Shown here: piece after piece, positions 1 to 14,634 of the stretch
Numbering within the stretch: position 1 is the stretch's first letter
How the letters are laid out: the number at the start of each line of letters is the position of its first letter
Assembly: GCA_013397435.1 (NCBI GenBank)
Contig: VZRG01001631.1
Location: 103,796-167,795 of the forward strand
Reading direction: 5' to 3'
Length of the DNA: 64,000 nucleotides
Source: Erythrocercus mccallii
Taxonomy: Eukaryota > Chordata > Aves > Passeriformes > Dicruridae
The notes under the pieces: generated by a model
Seen by the model: the letters and a program-made list of their open reading frames with translations, nothing else
What the model was told of the DNA's origin: nothing
The model's database searches: none
Program-made: the position numbers and the translations under genes

Positions 1-1428
1 GAAGTATAACTCAGACAGGTCAGTTTATAAAATCATTCCCTCTAGAATAAAGAACAACTATTTGTAACAACCACAACTAAGACCTTATATTTAGGCACAT
101 GGCTTTAAAACTTGCCCATTTCTCACATTTGGATTTTCTGCATTAGTACCACCTGCAGAGTGTGCCACCTACTCCTATTGTCTGGTCTCCCCAAGCCAAC
201 CCTTAATCCTCCAGAAAGTTTCCTACTTCTCTGCTTCCACCCAGTCACAGGATGACTGGGTTGTGAGGCTGCAGCGACAGCAGGACTACACTCAGAGATT
301 CCTATGTGGAGTACACAGGGGAACCCTATGTGTTTCCTAAAGCTGCTTGTGCAGGCCCCATGAAGGCACATACACCTGTGTTACACCTCAGGGAAACCAC
401 AAAAGGCACAAAACCCCTTCTGACACCCTGGGCAATGACACTTTAATTGTCCTTGAACAATGTAATGTTGTGATTAAACACCAGAGCAGATTAATTTCCA
501 ACTCAGATGACAATGAATACCAACCACTAACAGGAACAAGAGGTGTGTATGTTCACAAGATACTGGAGATGAACAGGATTGCTGATTAATTGCCTCCAGC
601 CTTCTTCCATGGATTTGTTTCAGGCCTCCCTCTCCTAAGCCTGGAAGAAGTATCCACTGTCATATGAAGAACTGACCAGAAGCTGTGAAGGATCTTAGAA
701 ACTAACACGTACAGACCTGACATACAAAATAACCTCAACCATGCAAGAAACCACATGGATAGAGCTTTGGAGAACTTATGACTAAGCACATCAAGGTTCA
801 GTGACAAAGCAGTAGCCTTCTGTACCCTGGAAACCTGATGTAGGACCCTAAGAAAGGAGATAACTCAGCATTCACAGGAAGCAGAGAATGTGTTCCCAAG
901 GATGTGAATCAGATAAAGTTTACCATCCACAGCTGTGAGATCATTTGCTGAGAACTTCCAGTGGTATTTTCAAGAACTGAAAGACCATGTTTCATCCTGA
1001 CTTACAGCCACCCCTCAGAAACCAAGTGCAGCATCATCATGATAAGCCGAATACAACTGGCAATACTGCAAACACAGAGCGGGTTTAGGCAGATCTTCCC
1101 CTGCTGCAAGCAAAAAACCTGTATATATTGATCATCATGCACACTCCACTGTCTAGCAGAGGCATCAGTCAGCCAGAAGCAAGAGGAAACAGGAAAATTT
1201 CCCAAAGGATTAACCCACAACCACTACACATCAGGCTAGAGGTTTGCCTGTGAACAGCTGTTAGTGACAACCGCATGTTTTAAGATGTCAAAACAAGTTT
1301 GCCCACCCCACCTACACACAATTCAGCTCTCATCAGTAACACAAGTAAAGACAAAATACCTATTTTGTTTACATGCATTCATGTAAAGAATTCATGCATG
1401 GAGTCATTTATACACTAACAGGACATAC

Positions 1429-1794
1429 TGTAATTAATTCTTTGAGTAGGCAGAACCCCCAAGGTTGTGGGTCTGATTTTCTGAGTCTGTGAAGTTTTCA
1501 ACCTGTTAGTAGCTGATTTCTTCTTCCCTTGAGAGAATTCATTCCTTTCAAGGATGGTGGATGTAGACAAGTTTTCTGTTCTTCATAAACACTTTTAAGT
1601 TCTCATAACAACCCTCTCACAGGTGTTGTTTCTATTATTTAACCAATGAAAAGAATTGTTGTCTTTACTAACCAATCATATGGTCCCTTAGCGCAGCATG
1701 TTATAAAAAGGCTCTGCGAAATTGTAAACAAAACCTTTCTGATCTTTCTTTTACCTTGAGTCAAGCTCTTCATTTCACGTCCAACAGCGACACA
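1429..1794 (+). repeat. Probable solo LTR in PHF20 3' intron
   Basis: The stretch begins TGTAATTAATTC and ends AACAGCGACACA. It has two AACCAAT boxes near 1640 and 1670, a TATAAAAAG box at about 1702 and a short pyrimidine-rich tail, which is the layout of a small retroviral LTR in plus orientation. No target-site duplication was found and no coding sequence is attached. The boundaries are approximate. Confidence 0.4.
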
Positions 1795-4700
1795 AGGTTA
1801 TGCAAAAAAATTTAAACCTACTGACAAAAGATTTTCCTTAAGTGCTTTATATGGACTCCACAGTAGGGACAGTTTATATTATAGTATCCAAACTACAAAT
1901 TGCAGGTCTGTTCCTTTATTTTCTTCCTCATGGCAAGAACACAGCAGAGCCAAGAGTGGCAGCAACTTGCCATACTGAGGCTACTGTTCTACACTCACAC
2001 TCCAAATTGAACTCTAATACTGTACAGTGTTTTTTAAGTCCCAAAATTGAGTTCAGCTTCCATTATGACCAAAACTCCTGAGAAGAGCTAAACTATGTCC
2101 TAGGAGTCAATGGGTATCAACTCACGAGGTTGCTGGCAGTACAACTGTGCTGACAGCAGTACTAAGTAGTTATTAGGAGCATTAAGAGCACACCGACCAC
2201 CTCAGATGGCATTTCTGTGCATGTGCTTTATCAACTCCCCTACTTGTTCACAAGGTTTGTGTCTCCTCAGAAATCTTCAGCATCCAGCAAATACAGAGCT
2301 TTGCCAGGGTATGACATGGGGGCACATAGCTGTGCAAGCACTCAAGTCTGGCTTTCCAATTTCAGAAAATATGTTCAGCACAGACATCAACTACATGTTA
2401 GCAAATCTGCAAATGAATAGATTTTACTAAAAAGATGGAAGTCACCAATCGAGAAAAACTCCAAGTCAAGATGTCAAAATTATGACTTGCAGGTACAAAA
2501 AAAGAAATGAAGTTATTCTCTACCTTATGCCCTTAGAGTGGTCTAGGTCAGGAAAAAACAATTTTTATAGGTCAGGAAACAACAATCTTTATGAAGAATA
2601 ACCTTTTGCAGGCACTTTATACAAAATAACATAGACAGACAGACATATCTGAAAGAGAAAACTGGTACCCTTAGAGAAAATTGTTTACAGTGTCTGCAGG
2701 GCACAAGTCACAGTATGGGATGATGTACTTCAACAGTAAACTAAGGGGTTCTGCAGCAAAAGAGAAGGGACTACAAAGAAAAAAGCCTGTCTTAAGGTTA
2801 ATGCACATGGGCACAGAATCCGGTTCTACTCCATTTTTTCATTACAGCAATCAACAGATAACTGACAAATTTTCACAGATACTGTACCACATTTAATTTC
2901 CAAGCAATAATTCTGATAGAGCATCTCTATTTGAACTAGCACACAAAATCTAAGCAACTCTTTCATCTAAGACCAACACCGAAGTCATCTGCAGCCCAGA
3001 TTCAAAAAGCCTTTTAGGTTATGCATCCACATACGTTTGCAAAGATCTCAATTCTCCTCAGAGGCCTGCAGGCGGCTTTGCAATGCATCCACTGAGGTGT
3101 AATGCAACCTGTGAGCTGAGGGCAAGTATACCTGCATCTCCTATAGCCCAGGGGGACACAATATCAACTTACTTCTTCTATGTAAGGACAATTTTATCAT
3201 GAAGACCAAAGTAGCAGCAACTCAAGGACCTAAGTATTGTAACAGGCACCTGGGGGAAGAGTTGCTTCATCATAATGATTTCATACGACTTCCTGATGAA
3301 TTTAAGAAAAGTTTTGCCTGAACACATCCAGTAGCCATGAAGTTCCTGGTCATCCTGTTTAGGCATATTCTGTAAGGCGTACGTAAAAAAAAGCTGCAGG
3401 CAATGGCAGTTCCTTCCTCTCTGTTCAGAGCAACTACAGAACTGAGAGACTGATCTGTCGAGTCTGCCACTGCAAAGGCAAGATCCTTCTTTGGAAAAGG
3501 AGGGAGACAGCTCAAATCAGCTTTAACCTTTCCAGCTCACTCAAGCTTTGATTCCAATGTAAAGTAGCACAATTTACATATCAGAAATTGTAATTTCAGA
3601 GTCTCCACTTCAGTGCAAAGCAACTGTATTTAAATTGTTCTTTCCCAAATCCCACATGGTCACTGAAGACAACTTACATCCATCTTCTTTTCTATGTGTT
3701 AAAATTTTCATTTTAAGCACTCCAAAGAAAAGATTTTGCTACTGTTCTGAATATTGCACATTTTCCTACCACTTTAGAAGCAATAAGTATTTTCACTTTA
3801 AATCCAGCACCAGATAACCCCCACTATTTATTTTATGTGTAGCAGAAAGACTAAGTAGTCCCAGAAGTCTAAAATAAAACTTGTGGTAAGTGTGACAAAG
3901 CTTCTAAAGCAAGAGTTTATGGAATAACAAAAATCATGATTGTTGAAAGTTTTATCTGTTAGAAATTTCCACCTTTTCTTCAGCACTGAAATCTACCTAA
4001 TATAGTGAAGTACCAGAAAAGGACATTTGTACCAAAAGGTAAAATTATTTAAATGTATTCTTTTCAAACTGGAGCATTTTTGTTCACAAAAAGACTGTAA
4101 AAGTGAAAAGTATACCCACCACATACCAGACTGACTTATGGATTTAAAAGCTTTCACTCTAAGTAGTACCTCCTGAAAAGCCTTTTGAAAAGGTGGCGTA
4201 AGTGCTCAGTAGAATAAAGTCTTGCCTAGAAGACTGGCGTTCTATACATGCCATTAAGATAGAAGAACTTCAAATACTATAGTAAGAGCTCATGAACCTT
4301 ATTAACTCTGCTCTTGACTGTGTAGCACCACCAAACAAAAACTAGGGAAATTAAGAACACACTGAGTTACAAAACAGTGACACTACGTGTCAGACACATA
4401 ACTAATATATAACATTGCTTTTCCTCATCAAGAAAAAATGTACTGTAGCTCCAAAACAGCAGGCTCCAACAATGAAGGTGACTTAAGGACATTATAGCCC
4501 TCCCTTCCACCTTGATGCAATGTTCAGCAGCTGTCAGCACACCCCACGTGCTCTGTGCAGAGAGCTGCTATGAAGCACATCATGGAAATGATCCAGGAGA
4601 AAACTGTCCATCCACAAACAGGGAATTAAAGGGGTGAGGGTTTAAAATAAGCAAATACAGTTACATCTCAGCTCCACAAGGAATTACCTGCACTTGGAGG

Positions 4701-6176
4701 AAAGGATAAATGGAAGGGTCAAGATCTTGAGTCACTAGTCAGTGCATTCAAGACAATCACAAAACAACTTCTCAAATTAAAATAATTACACAGTTTGAAA
4801 GAGCCAAACAGAAATCTGGTTATTGAAAAGCCCAAAACAGTACAAAGCCTGTTTTGATCACTTTGCAGCTGTCAGCAGCCAGTCTTCACACGATGCTTAT
4901 CTCAGGTATGTCCCTCCAGGCAACACTTGGGTTCAATTAAGCTGCATGCAGAGTACAATACATAAAATCATTACATCCTAATGCATTTAAAGAGAACTCT
5001 TCCCCTACCTAATCCAAGCTTATGCCTTTGCATTATTTAAAGATACAGAAGTATTTGGGGTTTAAATGTAGTAACAGTATGTAAAGTCACACTCATCTTG
5101 ATAGGAACAAGCAGTAGCACCTCAAATGAAAAGTCATTTTGTGGACTCTAGGAAAACAGCCACGATGCAAAGGAAGGCAGGATATATATCGTGCTGTAGT
5201 GAGCTGGAGCTCTGTGAGCAACTTGCAAGACTTTGGAATTCTTAAAGTATTAATGAAAGATCAACTGCAAAAACAAAAGACATCAGCGAATTCAGCAAGG
5301 ACAAAGATGGATTTTATAAAAAAGGTTCAATTAAAAGACAGAAGACATGAGTAGTTTTACAGACTTGCAGTAAACAAGAGACATCAGCCCACATAAGCCA
5401 AGTCTGGACAGGTTATCAATAACCACTGCAGTTCATACTACACCTAGACTGCCACCCCGGTGTCATGGCAGAGAGTGCGTCAGAGAACGAGGGTGAAGCA
5501 GAAGTGAATGTGATTTTGCAGACAGCAAAGCAGTTAAAACTTACTTCTTTTTTTTTGGCTAACCAAAAGTTTTTATCTGTTTCCACTGACCATCTGTTGT
5601 GTGAAGATCTTTTTCAAGCACAGCTGAAACAACTGCACCTGATAAATACTAGGATTTTCATCCCACAGAACAGTAAATAATGCAGGAACTGGTACTGGAT
5701 TTCCAGCCTTGTGCTTGAAGGCAGTAAAGTATAGGTAAGTGAAGTCAAAACCTAAAGACAAGGTAGGAGAGAACTGGAGGTATGCAAACTATTCCCTAAT
5801 ACAGAAAAGGACAGAAGTCTCCAACCAATACTATTTGTAAGCCAGGAGAAAAATAAAAATCAAGTAAAAAACTCAGGGAACTGTGGTTTTTAAATGGGAA
5901 CAGAGGTTTAATACACAAGTGACTTGCTCCAGAAAAGTAAGAGAAGCTGCATAGTAGGATCTTTACCAGAACATGATCTTGAATTAGAGAAGGAACATCT
6001 TTATACCTTTCTACAACATGATGTACACATATATTATGCTCCTTCTCCACACAGAAACATGCTAAGACACAGTCCTAAAAGAGACTCCCTCAGCCCAAAA
6101 GAAAATTGGTTTCTGGTATTTTCTGCCTGTCCTGCCTGCTGCTGTTTAAAAAAAGAAAGATCAGCACCATACTTAC
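1795..6176. other. PHF20 intron, no exon seen
   Basis: AT-rich intronic sequence. The downstream PHF20 exons (Lys-rich stretch, PHD finger) were looked for on the minus strand and not found. A short tandem duplication of about 24 bases lies at 2546-2593. Bases 1-1428 are similar, with nothing assignable. Confidence 0.7.
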
Positions 6177-6455
6177 ACAGTGAACTAGCTGTGGTCCGTC
6201 CTCTTTTTGACCTTTCTTGATTAGCTTTTTCAGAAGCCAAAGAAGATCTGGTTTGAATATTTCTTTTTACAGGGTTCTGCTGTGATTCTGCAGCCTTCTC
6301 CACTCCATGAAAGTATTTCATGTGATAATGCAATAACTTGGCTTTGCGGAAGGATTTTGAACAGTCCAAGAACTTGCATCTAAACTTGTGATCTTGGTCA
6401 ACAGTTGCAGCTTTTTTTGATGCAAGAAAATCTGTTCTCCTACAAGGTTTTGTTA
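6177..6455 (-). CDS. PHF20: PHF20 exon: C2H2 zinc finger
   Basis: Residues 423-516. Contains DHKFRCKFLDCSKSF and then RKAKLLHYHMKYFHG, a C2H2 finger of the form C-x4-C-x12-H-x4-H (about C449, C454, H467, H472), the hallmark finger of PHF20. A basic tail (VKRNIQTR, SKRGRTTASS) follows. Length is 279 nt, acceptor ttcctacag before 6455, donor TGT|GTAAGT below 6177. It is the last PHF20 exon found in the window. Confidence 0.94.
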
Positions 6456-9400
6456 CTGTAGGAACAAAACAGATAAATTGCCCCATGCATATGCTATATT
6501 TACCAAATGGTTTCCTAAACTTAAACGGCAAAAAGAAATTAAGTAAACATGCATTCACACATATCAGCCATGAAATGCTAAAAAAAAGTTAATGCCTTAT
6601 CTGCCTTTAAGATCAGTAACTTTAAAGGGAAAACTTTACCCTACACTGCTCATAAAAACTGTCATGATGCCACCGTTTTTATGAAAAAGTTACAATATTT
6701 TGCTTCCCTGAGTCCTTGCCCATCAGCTGATATCTCTGTATAGTGCTCCTAAAGACAGAAGAGTGAATCACATAGAGATTACATACCTAACTCTGAACAC
6801 TAAAGATTATTTGTTCACAACTATTCATACTTTTGGTGAAAGCAAGGAAACAGTTCTGTTTCTTTTATTTTGCTACCTGCTTTCTGAATACACAGTCCCA
6901 CTACCAAAGCCTGGTTACTTCCAAAGACAATAGAAGCAGTATGTCCGAACATTTTTAAAGTAAAATTAAATTTATTTCCATTTTTAAGCAGCAATGAAAA
7001 ACAGAATTGCTTGCATCTGTTATAAAACGTTCCCTATGAGCTATACTTAGTTTCACAAAAAAAGCAAGGAAAGCCTAAAGATTCAAATGTAAGAACATAA
7101 GGCACCTATTCCACACAGCACTACTGTGCGACCCAGGGCTGTACCTGTCATGAATTTCAGAAACTTTTAGTTCATGTTTTTGCTAAGAAACATACAAAAG
7201 TCCCACATTCCCAAACATTTTGAACTAAATCAGAATGCTGTCACCAGTATCTGTACTCAAAACAATATGAGAGGTAAAAATGAGGAAACAGATCTAAATA
7301 GATCTAGGCAATTATCCATCACTAATATACACACAGCATCAAAAAATCCCTCTCCAGCTAGAAGACAATGGAAAGGAGGTATCATTAAAAAAAAAGCTTC
7401 CAAATATAAATTTTCCATTTGCTTTGCTGGTACTGAAGTGTTATTTCCATATTTACAAGAGTTTTCAACTTTCAGGATTAAGAAAGAAATGTTTAACTAC
7501 AAGATCCAAACCTAGCAACAGTGACCAAAACTGAAGGGATGCAGCACATGAATGAAAATTAAGATACTGTATTAGAAATAGCTGTAAACAAGGGACAAAA
7601 GTACCCAGAAACACTATGAACAAGATTTTCTTTAAGTGCAGTACAGCTTCGAACAGGAGTGTTAAAGGCACTGGCAACACAATCCTAGAATAAAAACATA
7701 GTACAGCTTGTTCCCAAGTTTTTAGCATGCAGTAACAAAAATGGTGTTACTGAGCAACAGACGTAAAGTTTGTCACAGTGCAGGGAAGCATCCTAGACTG
7801 CTCTATCTGAGGCACACCCAGCCTTTAAGTACCATGTACAAACAAAACTTGGATACAGAGAAAACACAAGTAATTGTACCCTGATGCATAGGGAAAGATC
7901 AAGTCATATGCAACACCAAGCTAGTTAAAAAAAAAGAATATGCAGTGAAGTTGGAGAAGGAATTAGTACAAAGAAAGACACTAGTTTTGGGTACTTCACA
8001 GCAGTAGTGACCAGAAGGAAGACACTGTGGCATAGCCATGTTAAAAACATGCTGACAGGAACATCAATAAGACTGCAGCGAAGCCAGACTCACACTTGCA
8101 GAATGATGAAGTTTGCCAAAACCAAAATCAAAATATACTGCAGACCATCAAAAGCTGCATTCAGGAAGAATGAAAGTGTTTCAGGGAGGCTTAGTGCAAT
8201 GGCCCAGGGTTTAGTGAAAGCAAACACAGAAAGGTTCACCTGACTGTAAAGAAAAAAAGCCCAGCATTTGGACTACAGATGCTGAGAACTTGCTACTATT
8301 TAATAACCAACATGAAGTTGGAAAACAACTTCAGCAGAAGGGAGTAATGAGGTCCAAAGACTTAACAAAAAAACATTACAAAGATGATAAGGGAAAGTAT
8401 TATGCCATTGCACAACTATCAGGATGAGACCCCGCATCCAAGCTCAGAGCACTTCCCCTCCACTGAGCTGGACAGATTCTGGAGAAGATACAGAGAATGG
8501 CTTCTAACTGATCAGCTACAAGTTAAAAAAGGAAATGATTGCATTAGCTGAAGTTAGAAATAGGGCTAACAAAGACATGGGGCAAAGGGAAAGGAAGCAG
8601 AAAAAAAACTTACTGCAGTGTGCAAAAGGAATGTATCCAGAGTAATAAAAATACAGACAATCCCACAAAATTTGAAACAAAGCTTCAATCATTCCCATCA
8701 CTACATTTGCTTTCTTTACAATAGAACTCGCTGTCACCTAGGCACAGTAGGAGACTGACAACCAACTCTGCCACCCAAGGGAGCCTCTGGAGAGCCCATG
8801 CTCTGTGAGCTCTGAAAATGGCATGCTACACAAACACCTAAAGGAGCATCTATCATCCTTACACAAAAGAATTTTTGCTCACAACATATGGCACTAAAAT
8901 TGGTTTCTAGAGAAACAGGTTTGGTGTACTGTCTTTAGATTTCCAAGCACTTGCCTTACAGAGGAGCTTGGTGGGTATTTTCTGTGAGTAGAGAGGAAAG
9001 TGAAAGGTAAATTGACACCTGCTGTTTCTCCCATGATTATAATCAAAATTCAAACTCCTCATCTGCTTTTCAGTCAGCCATTACAACATTAAGCACAGAC
9101 ACTTATGGCCAAACATCAGTGTGTCCTTTAATTTTCACTACAGGGAAAAGCACTCCTTCAGCATTCCAGTCAGCAATCCTTCTCACTGGGCTGAACTATC
9201 TAAGGGTCAAGCTATGACCATGTTCAGCATTAAGTTCATAGTCAAACACACAGCTTCCAATGTGAAGCTTCCAAGTCCACCAGAGGTGTTTTTACACCAT
9301 TACCAATTCTCTCTTTGACACAACTTCTGCTGGGACAGGAGTATTTGGCAGCAGCATGGTACCTTGACTGAAGGTCTGCCATCCTGTGGCATCTCCTGCA

Positions 9401-12400
9401 ACACCCTAGTAAATAATCCAAGAAGCCAGTAGTGCACAGAACTCTTCCCATTTTCCCCCACTTAAAGCTGACCTTACTGCAGTTTTGAGCCATTAGACCT
9501 CCACACACAACTGCTTCCTAAAATGAGGAGACCTTCACTCTCCATTTCCTGGTCTCCAAAGAAATAGTAAGTAAAGATCAAATTATTTCTTCACTTGCTG
9601 TTAATTTAAACACATTGAAACTCTCTAAAACTCATTCTCTGGTGCATTATCTTCATGAAGGTCATGGTAGCAAACATGCTTGAGCTGACAGTTTTTACAC
9701 TGTGTGTGTGTGGACCACTTCACACCACTGGGCCAGTGTCCTCACTAATTACTTTTTCATTCAACTTATTTCTTCTGAAATCTTGTGTTGTTTTTCCTGA
9801 GCTCACCAAATGTTTCATCATTTCAGCTCCCAAATTACATTTCTTCTTTTATTTTCAAAACCCCTCTCTTTTTCAATATCTCACTTGTGAAACAAAAAAC
9901 CAACTTGCTTAATTGCTCTTCTCAAGCTAATTTAGGTAAAGACAGCATCCAAGAGCTTCCAGTGCATTCAGAATCCCAAGAAGGAGATGTCTGGTGTAAG
10001 AAATATATAAGAGCATAAATAATCACTGATCATTACATATTTATAGACTTGTGGGTGTTTGAGATGTAACATTATTTGGCATTGCAAGAACTACTCAAGA
10101 CAGTATTTCCTATGGCACTCCACTTACCAGTTTCCCCCTCTGCTGGAAATAAATTGGTACCAATAAAAGCAGTGTGTACTGGGCAGTAAATCCTGTAAGC
10201 CTTCCAGCGCACCACTTACACCTCAATGTACCTGTGGAAGGGATGTAAAGGCTTTACCTGCACTTTGACCTGTAACTGAAACACTGTGACCAGATTGTGG
10301 TGCCCCACCCTAGAGAGCTTTAAGTCAGCATGGCAGGATGGACTTATTTACCTACCATATATTGTTAGGTTCAGAAATACAACTTTCACACTACCTTGAA
10401 GGGATTAAAGCCTACTGAGGTGTGCTGCAGGAGAAATGGCAGCTCTCTCAAAAAGGTCTTATGATGAAAAGGTCTTATGCTTCTCCTTAACTGAAATCCA
10501 AAGCTAAGTGAACAAAATTAGAAAAGCAGGTGTAAGTATAAGGCAAATAGAATCCCTGATGCATGTCTATGCATATAAAAAAGTAATTTCAAGAGTGCTA
10601 ACAAATACAACTACAAACATGATAGCACATCTCTGCAAAGCAACAGCAGCCCACCTTTAAAGTAAAAGGAATTTTTAAGAGTATAATCGCATGAACAGCT
10701 GTGGAATGCTTCTGTCTCCAGATATATGCAGAGCTTTAACTGGCTAAAAATTTGCCAGCAGACTGTCACATATTTTTTGGAAGGACAGCTTGATTTAGCT
10801 AAATTCTGATCACCAGCTGTTCTGCCCCCTTGTTGTTAGAGGTGCCAAAAGCCAGCACAACAGGATTTTAATCTTTCAGTACATGTTAATTATTCAGAAT
10901 TTTATTGAAACTTTTTAAAAGAAAACTTCAGTTTTGACAAGCAATGCTATATTGCCCTTTCAGAACATGTTACATTTTAAAACATCTTAGTCACAGGAAG
11001 ACTCCAGACTGTGTTGGCTGTTATAAATGTTAGCAAACTGACCATGCAACCACTATGAATCCTGAATCATCTACCAACCAGTGACCAGAAAAACACCCCT
11101 TAAAAGGAGTGCTCACACCCTCAAAAATTCCTGATATTCAAATGCTATAAAAATCATATTCTTCCTATACATCATGCAAGGTAAAATCTGCACTACTAGA
11201 ATGCATTACTCAGCAATGCCAAAATACCACTAACACATCACACTGAGGTAAAGATAGGTTTTACAGTATTTTCATACAGAAAGACAATTAATTCCCACTG
11301 AGTGACTAGAATTAAAGTCTACAGACAAATAATAATGGCAATACTGGGTTACAGTATTGCCTTTGTTCTACATATGAGAAGTTACCAATGACTAACTTCT
11401 ATGTTGTACTTTGTGGGAATCTCACATGCAACAGACACCCTCTTCTCCCACACACAGCACCTACTCTTCCAACAATGTACTTTGCCCCTTCTCAAGCCCC
11501 AAATTTCTTTAAAACACATGGCAGACTGAGAACATAATGAACATAACTCACACAATTACTCTATCTGAAGCATATCTCTTCCTTTGATAATCATCCACAA
11601 ATGTGTTAATTCAGCTCCCAGTCTCCAACACCAACTATTTTTAGGACAGCATGCCTGGGCTCTGCAACGTATCTACCCCTCCCACAAGAGCAGAAGCCAC
11701 TGGTGATTTTCAAAGGCATTTTCAGATCCCACCTAGAGGCACCTGTCACTCATGCTGCTACACACCACTACCAGGTAAAAGAGCAAGCCCTGCTGTTTCC
11801 TCATCAGGCAGCTCATCAGCACTTTGGTGTACTGGTACAATCCCACAAACAAGACAGAGCACGGAGAGGAAAACACAGATCCTCTTTTAGCTACAAAGGA
11901 TTTATCTGTGATAGAATGTATGAATTTTAAAATCTTAATCTAAAACTGCTCATTAATAACATTTTTAATGTTGTTTAAGTATGGAAATGTAGATTTTTGT
12001 ACTTGGATTTCCGGTGACAGTATTTACTCAAAGACCCCGCATAGCTTTTATCCCCAATCCTTAAGAGTGCTCTACAGTAAAAACACCTGCTTGTCACATC
12101 TGGATGCCCACTGAGGCGCATGTCTGATTTCTAATGTTAACTGAAACAACTTTCAATTAAATAAAATAAAATCCACGCTCAGAAGTGGATTTTTACATAC
12201 CACCAGTACTGTACTTCAGATCAGAATTTAATGTGAGTGAATATTGTCAAATTAACTTTAATGTAGCTTGCTCAAATCCTGACAGAAGAGCCAGGAACAA
12301 GAGTGCACAAACTCTATCAAAGCTTTTGGGTAGGTGGTAGCCAAGCCCTGTTCCCACAGCTTTGCTGTTTGTATCTGATGAAGCAAGCTCAGGCCACATC

Positions 12401-13459
12401 TCACACATTCCATTAGTGTGAATGACACCACACACACAAATATTACACATTCAGTTGGAATTCTCCTGAGTTTAAACCCAAATTACAAATGCTTATCAAC
12501 AGCTGAAGATCGACTTCAAAAGAGCTCGAATTTCTAAACAGTAGAAGATCACTTACACATCCAACCTGAGCAAGGAAAGAGGTCAGTTCCTTCCTGCACT
12601 GAGGGTACCCACTAGTGGAAAGGGAGCGGACATGTCACTTGAACAGTTAAACTACAGTGACTGAAAGAAGATATGTGTGAATGAGGGAAATTTAAAATAA
12701 CCAACAAACAACACACAGAGATTACTCCGGCAATGCTAAGCAACTGTAAATCTCTCCAAATGCTCTGTTACACTTAAAATTAAACTTGTTTGATAAAACA
12801 TAAACTAGCAAATATGTACTTCAAGTTTCCCCAGTTAGCTGTAGATCCAAAGATTAAAGTTATGAGAACTAACCACAGGACATGCAATAAACACAGCACC
12901 ATGTTTTGACAGTGTACCACCTAGACAGGAAATTTTAATGTGAAAAGGCAAGATAAGAACACTCCACAGCTAAGAGAAAATAGAGTGTATATATATTAAG
13001 ACAGACACTGAAATGTTTGAACTATTTCATAAATTTGCACTAAAGCCTCCATGTCTAAATATAAGGATACAAAAATGCACAATCATGATTCCCAAAAAGC
13101 AGAAACTGTAGTATTACCACATATTTGCAGCACATTAAGGAGAAAAGAACCTGACCTTTTACAGTGTTAAGTTCAATTTAACTCAGAATTCCAAACACTG
13201 AAAACAAGCATTTGTTAACTTCATCACTCATGCTGAAAATATTACAACCAGTCATTTAAAAATTACAATTTCCACATTTAAGGTTGCTGTCGAACTTGAA
13301 AGCGTAAAATTAAAACTGAGTCCACAAGGAATAAAAATATGCATATTTATCAAGGTCAACACTGCAAGAATGAACAATTTTAACACTTGTACAAGTATAA
13401 AACACCTGGTGTCAGTCGCCTTAAGAAATGCATTAACATTAAATATGAAAAACCTGAAC
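6456..13459. other. PHF20 intron, no exon seen
   Basis: About 7 kb of AT-rich intron between the zinc-finger exon and the variable linker exon. Short open frames here lack splice context and recognisable domains. No repeat family could be assigned. Confidence 0.7.
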
Positions 13460-13633
13460 CTGTAGCAGCAGAAGGTTCTTGAGTTCTGACAGGAACAGAG
13501 GAAGATTCGGCATTTTCAGCTTTTTCTTCCTGCAAACTGGTATCTGTACTGAGTGCTGTGATAAGTGATGTGTTTCCAGGTGATCCTTGTTCACTGAAAC
13601 TTTGGTCAGATTCAATAGGAATTTTTAACTGGA
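13460..13633 (-). CDS. PHF20: PHF20 exon: variable Ser/Glu-rich linker
   Basis: Residues 365-423. Low-complexity linker rich in Ser, Thr, Glu and Gln, only weakly similar to the mammalian linker, as expected for this fast-evolving region. The acceptor is cattctag before 13633. Two donors six bases apart keep the same frame: ACAG|GTTCAG (exon end 13460) and TCAG|GTTTTT (exon end 13454), so two codons could be gained or lost by alternative splicing. Confidence 0.85.
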
Positions 13634-13639
13634 CTAGAA

Positions 13640-13735
13640 TGAGAAAAAAATTTCTACTGAGTAAAATGCATACAAAAGCATACTGCAGAACACTGGTGGG
13701 GGGAGGGGGAATCTTCATCACCTTATAATGGAGAA
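13640..13735. repeat. Intronic duplication, copy 1
   Basis: This segment, with core CACTGAGTAAAATGCA-like sequence, is closely similar to 14905-14995. Both copies share a poly-A-like start, ACTGAGTAAAATGC and CAGTGGGGG-type blocks. Copy 1 lies immediately upstream (in the sense of PHF20) of the exon at 13460-13633. Confidence 0.6.
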
Positions 13736-14457
13736 AAATACCCATCCATGCTCTTGCTTGCTCTTGGTCACACAATTTTTGCAACACAACTAACTTGTAG
13801 CACCCCTATAAATTTACAGCTGCTTAGAAACACACAAGTTAACTAAGTGTTTATAGCCCGGAATAGGAGAGATCTCCTCAAACCACTACAAGAGCTCCCT
13901 CAAAAGGGAAATGCAGTGAAGCAAAGGGCAGAAAGGGGAGTGTTATCTGCACCCTGTTATCCTGGTTTAGGGTAAAATTTGGGAGGAAACCTATTTGGAT
14001 GCTTTAGGTGTTCAACAACAGGATTAAATTCTAAGAACTCTAAGTTCAGCACTTGGGCTGTTACTTCTACAATCTGAAAGTGTTAAAATTTTGAAATTAC
14101 CTCATTTTCACAATCAGGACCTGCATTCCCTACAAAAGAAAACCAACTGACCAAAAAACCCCAAACCAAACTATTCCTTTGATATTTTCAAAGCCTATGG
14201 AACTCTCTTTTGCTGGAAAAGTTCCTACCACCCAAGGCAAGTAGTAAGGTTACTGACAGAAAGGGAATCAAAAGCCAAAAGCAATCAGGGCAGTAGAGTG
14301 ATGAGTCTTTCTGTGACTTTTCCCTGCGCTGCTGATGCAATCAGGTTTTAATGGCAGCCATGGAGCCTGCAGGTTAAGCAACTGAAAATACAGACTTTGC
14401 AACAACAACATGACCACCTCAACACAAAAACCCAGAGTACACTGTGAAGGCACTTAC

Positions 14458-14634
14458 CCTTCTCAGATTCACTTTGGTTAGATACTGCATCTTTCCAAGT
14501 TTGAATTTCCGTGGAAGTTGTGACAAGATCTGTATTTAAAATCTCATGGCTAATACTGGATGAGAGTCTTGAAGATCGCCTCCTGATCTGGTCTCTCTCA
14601 GCATTATCTGAAGAATTCTTAAATTTTTCCTGAG
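14458..14634 (-). CDS. PHF20: PHF20 exon: Ser/Arg linker, symmetric phase
   Basis: Residues 306-365. Contains RRRSSRLSSSISHEIL, matching the RRRSSRLS block of mammalian PHF20, followed by an acidic and Thr/Ser-rich stretch. Length is 177 nt (59 codons), acceptor tttccag, donor AGG|GTAAGT. Entry and exit phases are the same, so skipping it would keep the frame. It is flanked by two copies of a short intronic duplication. Confidence 0.92.

Noticed and set aside
5465..5680. Plus-strand frame starting MAESASENEGEAEV
   Set aside because: It has a gene-like start but no polyadenylation signal, homology or splice partner was seen, and it lies inside a PHF20 intron.
1..6176. Possible PHF20 PHD-finger exon in the left end
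   Set aside because: No minus-strand frame shows the Cys/His pattern of the PHD finger, so the exon is placed outside the window.
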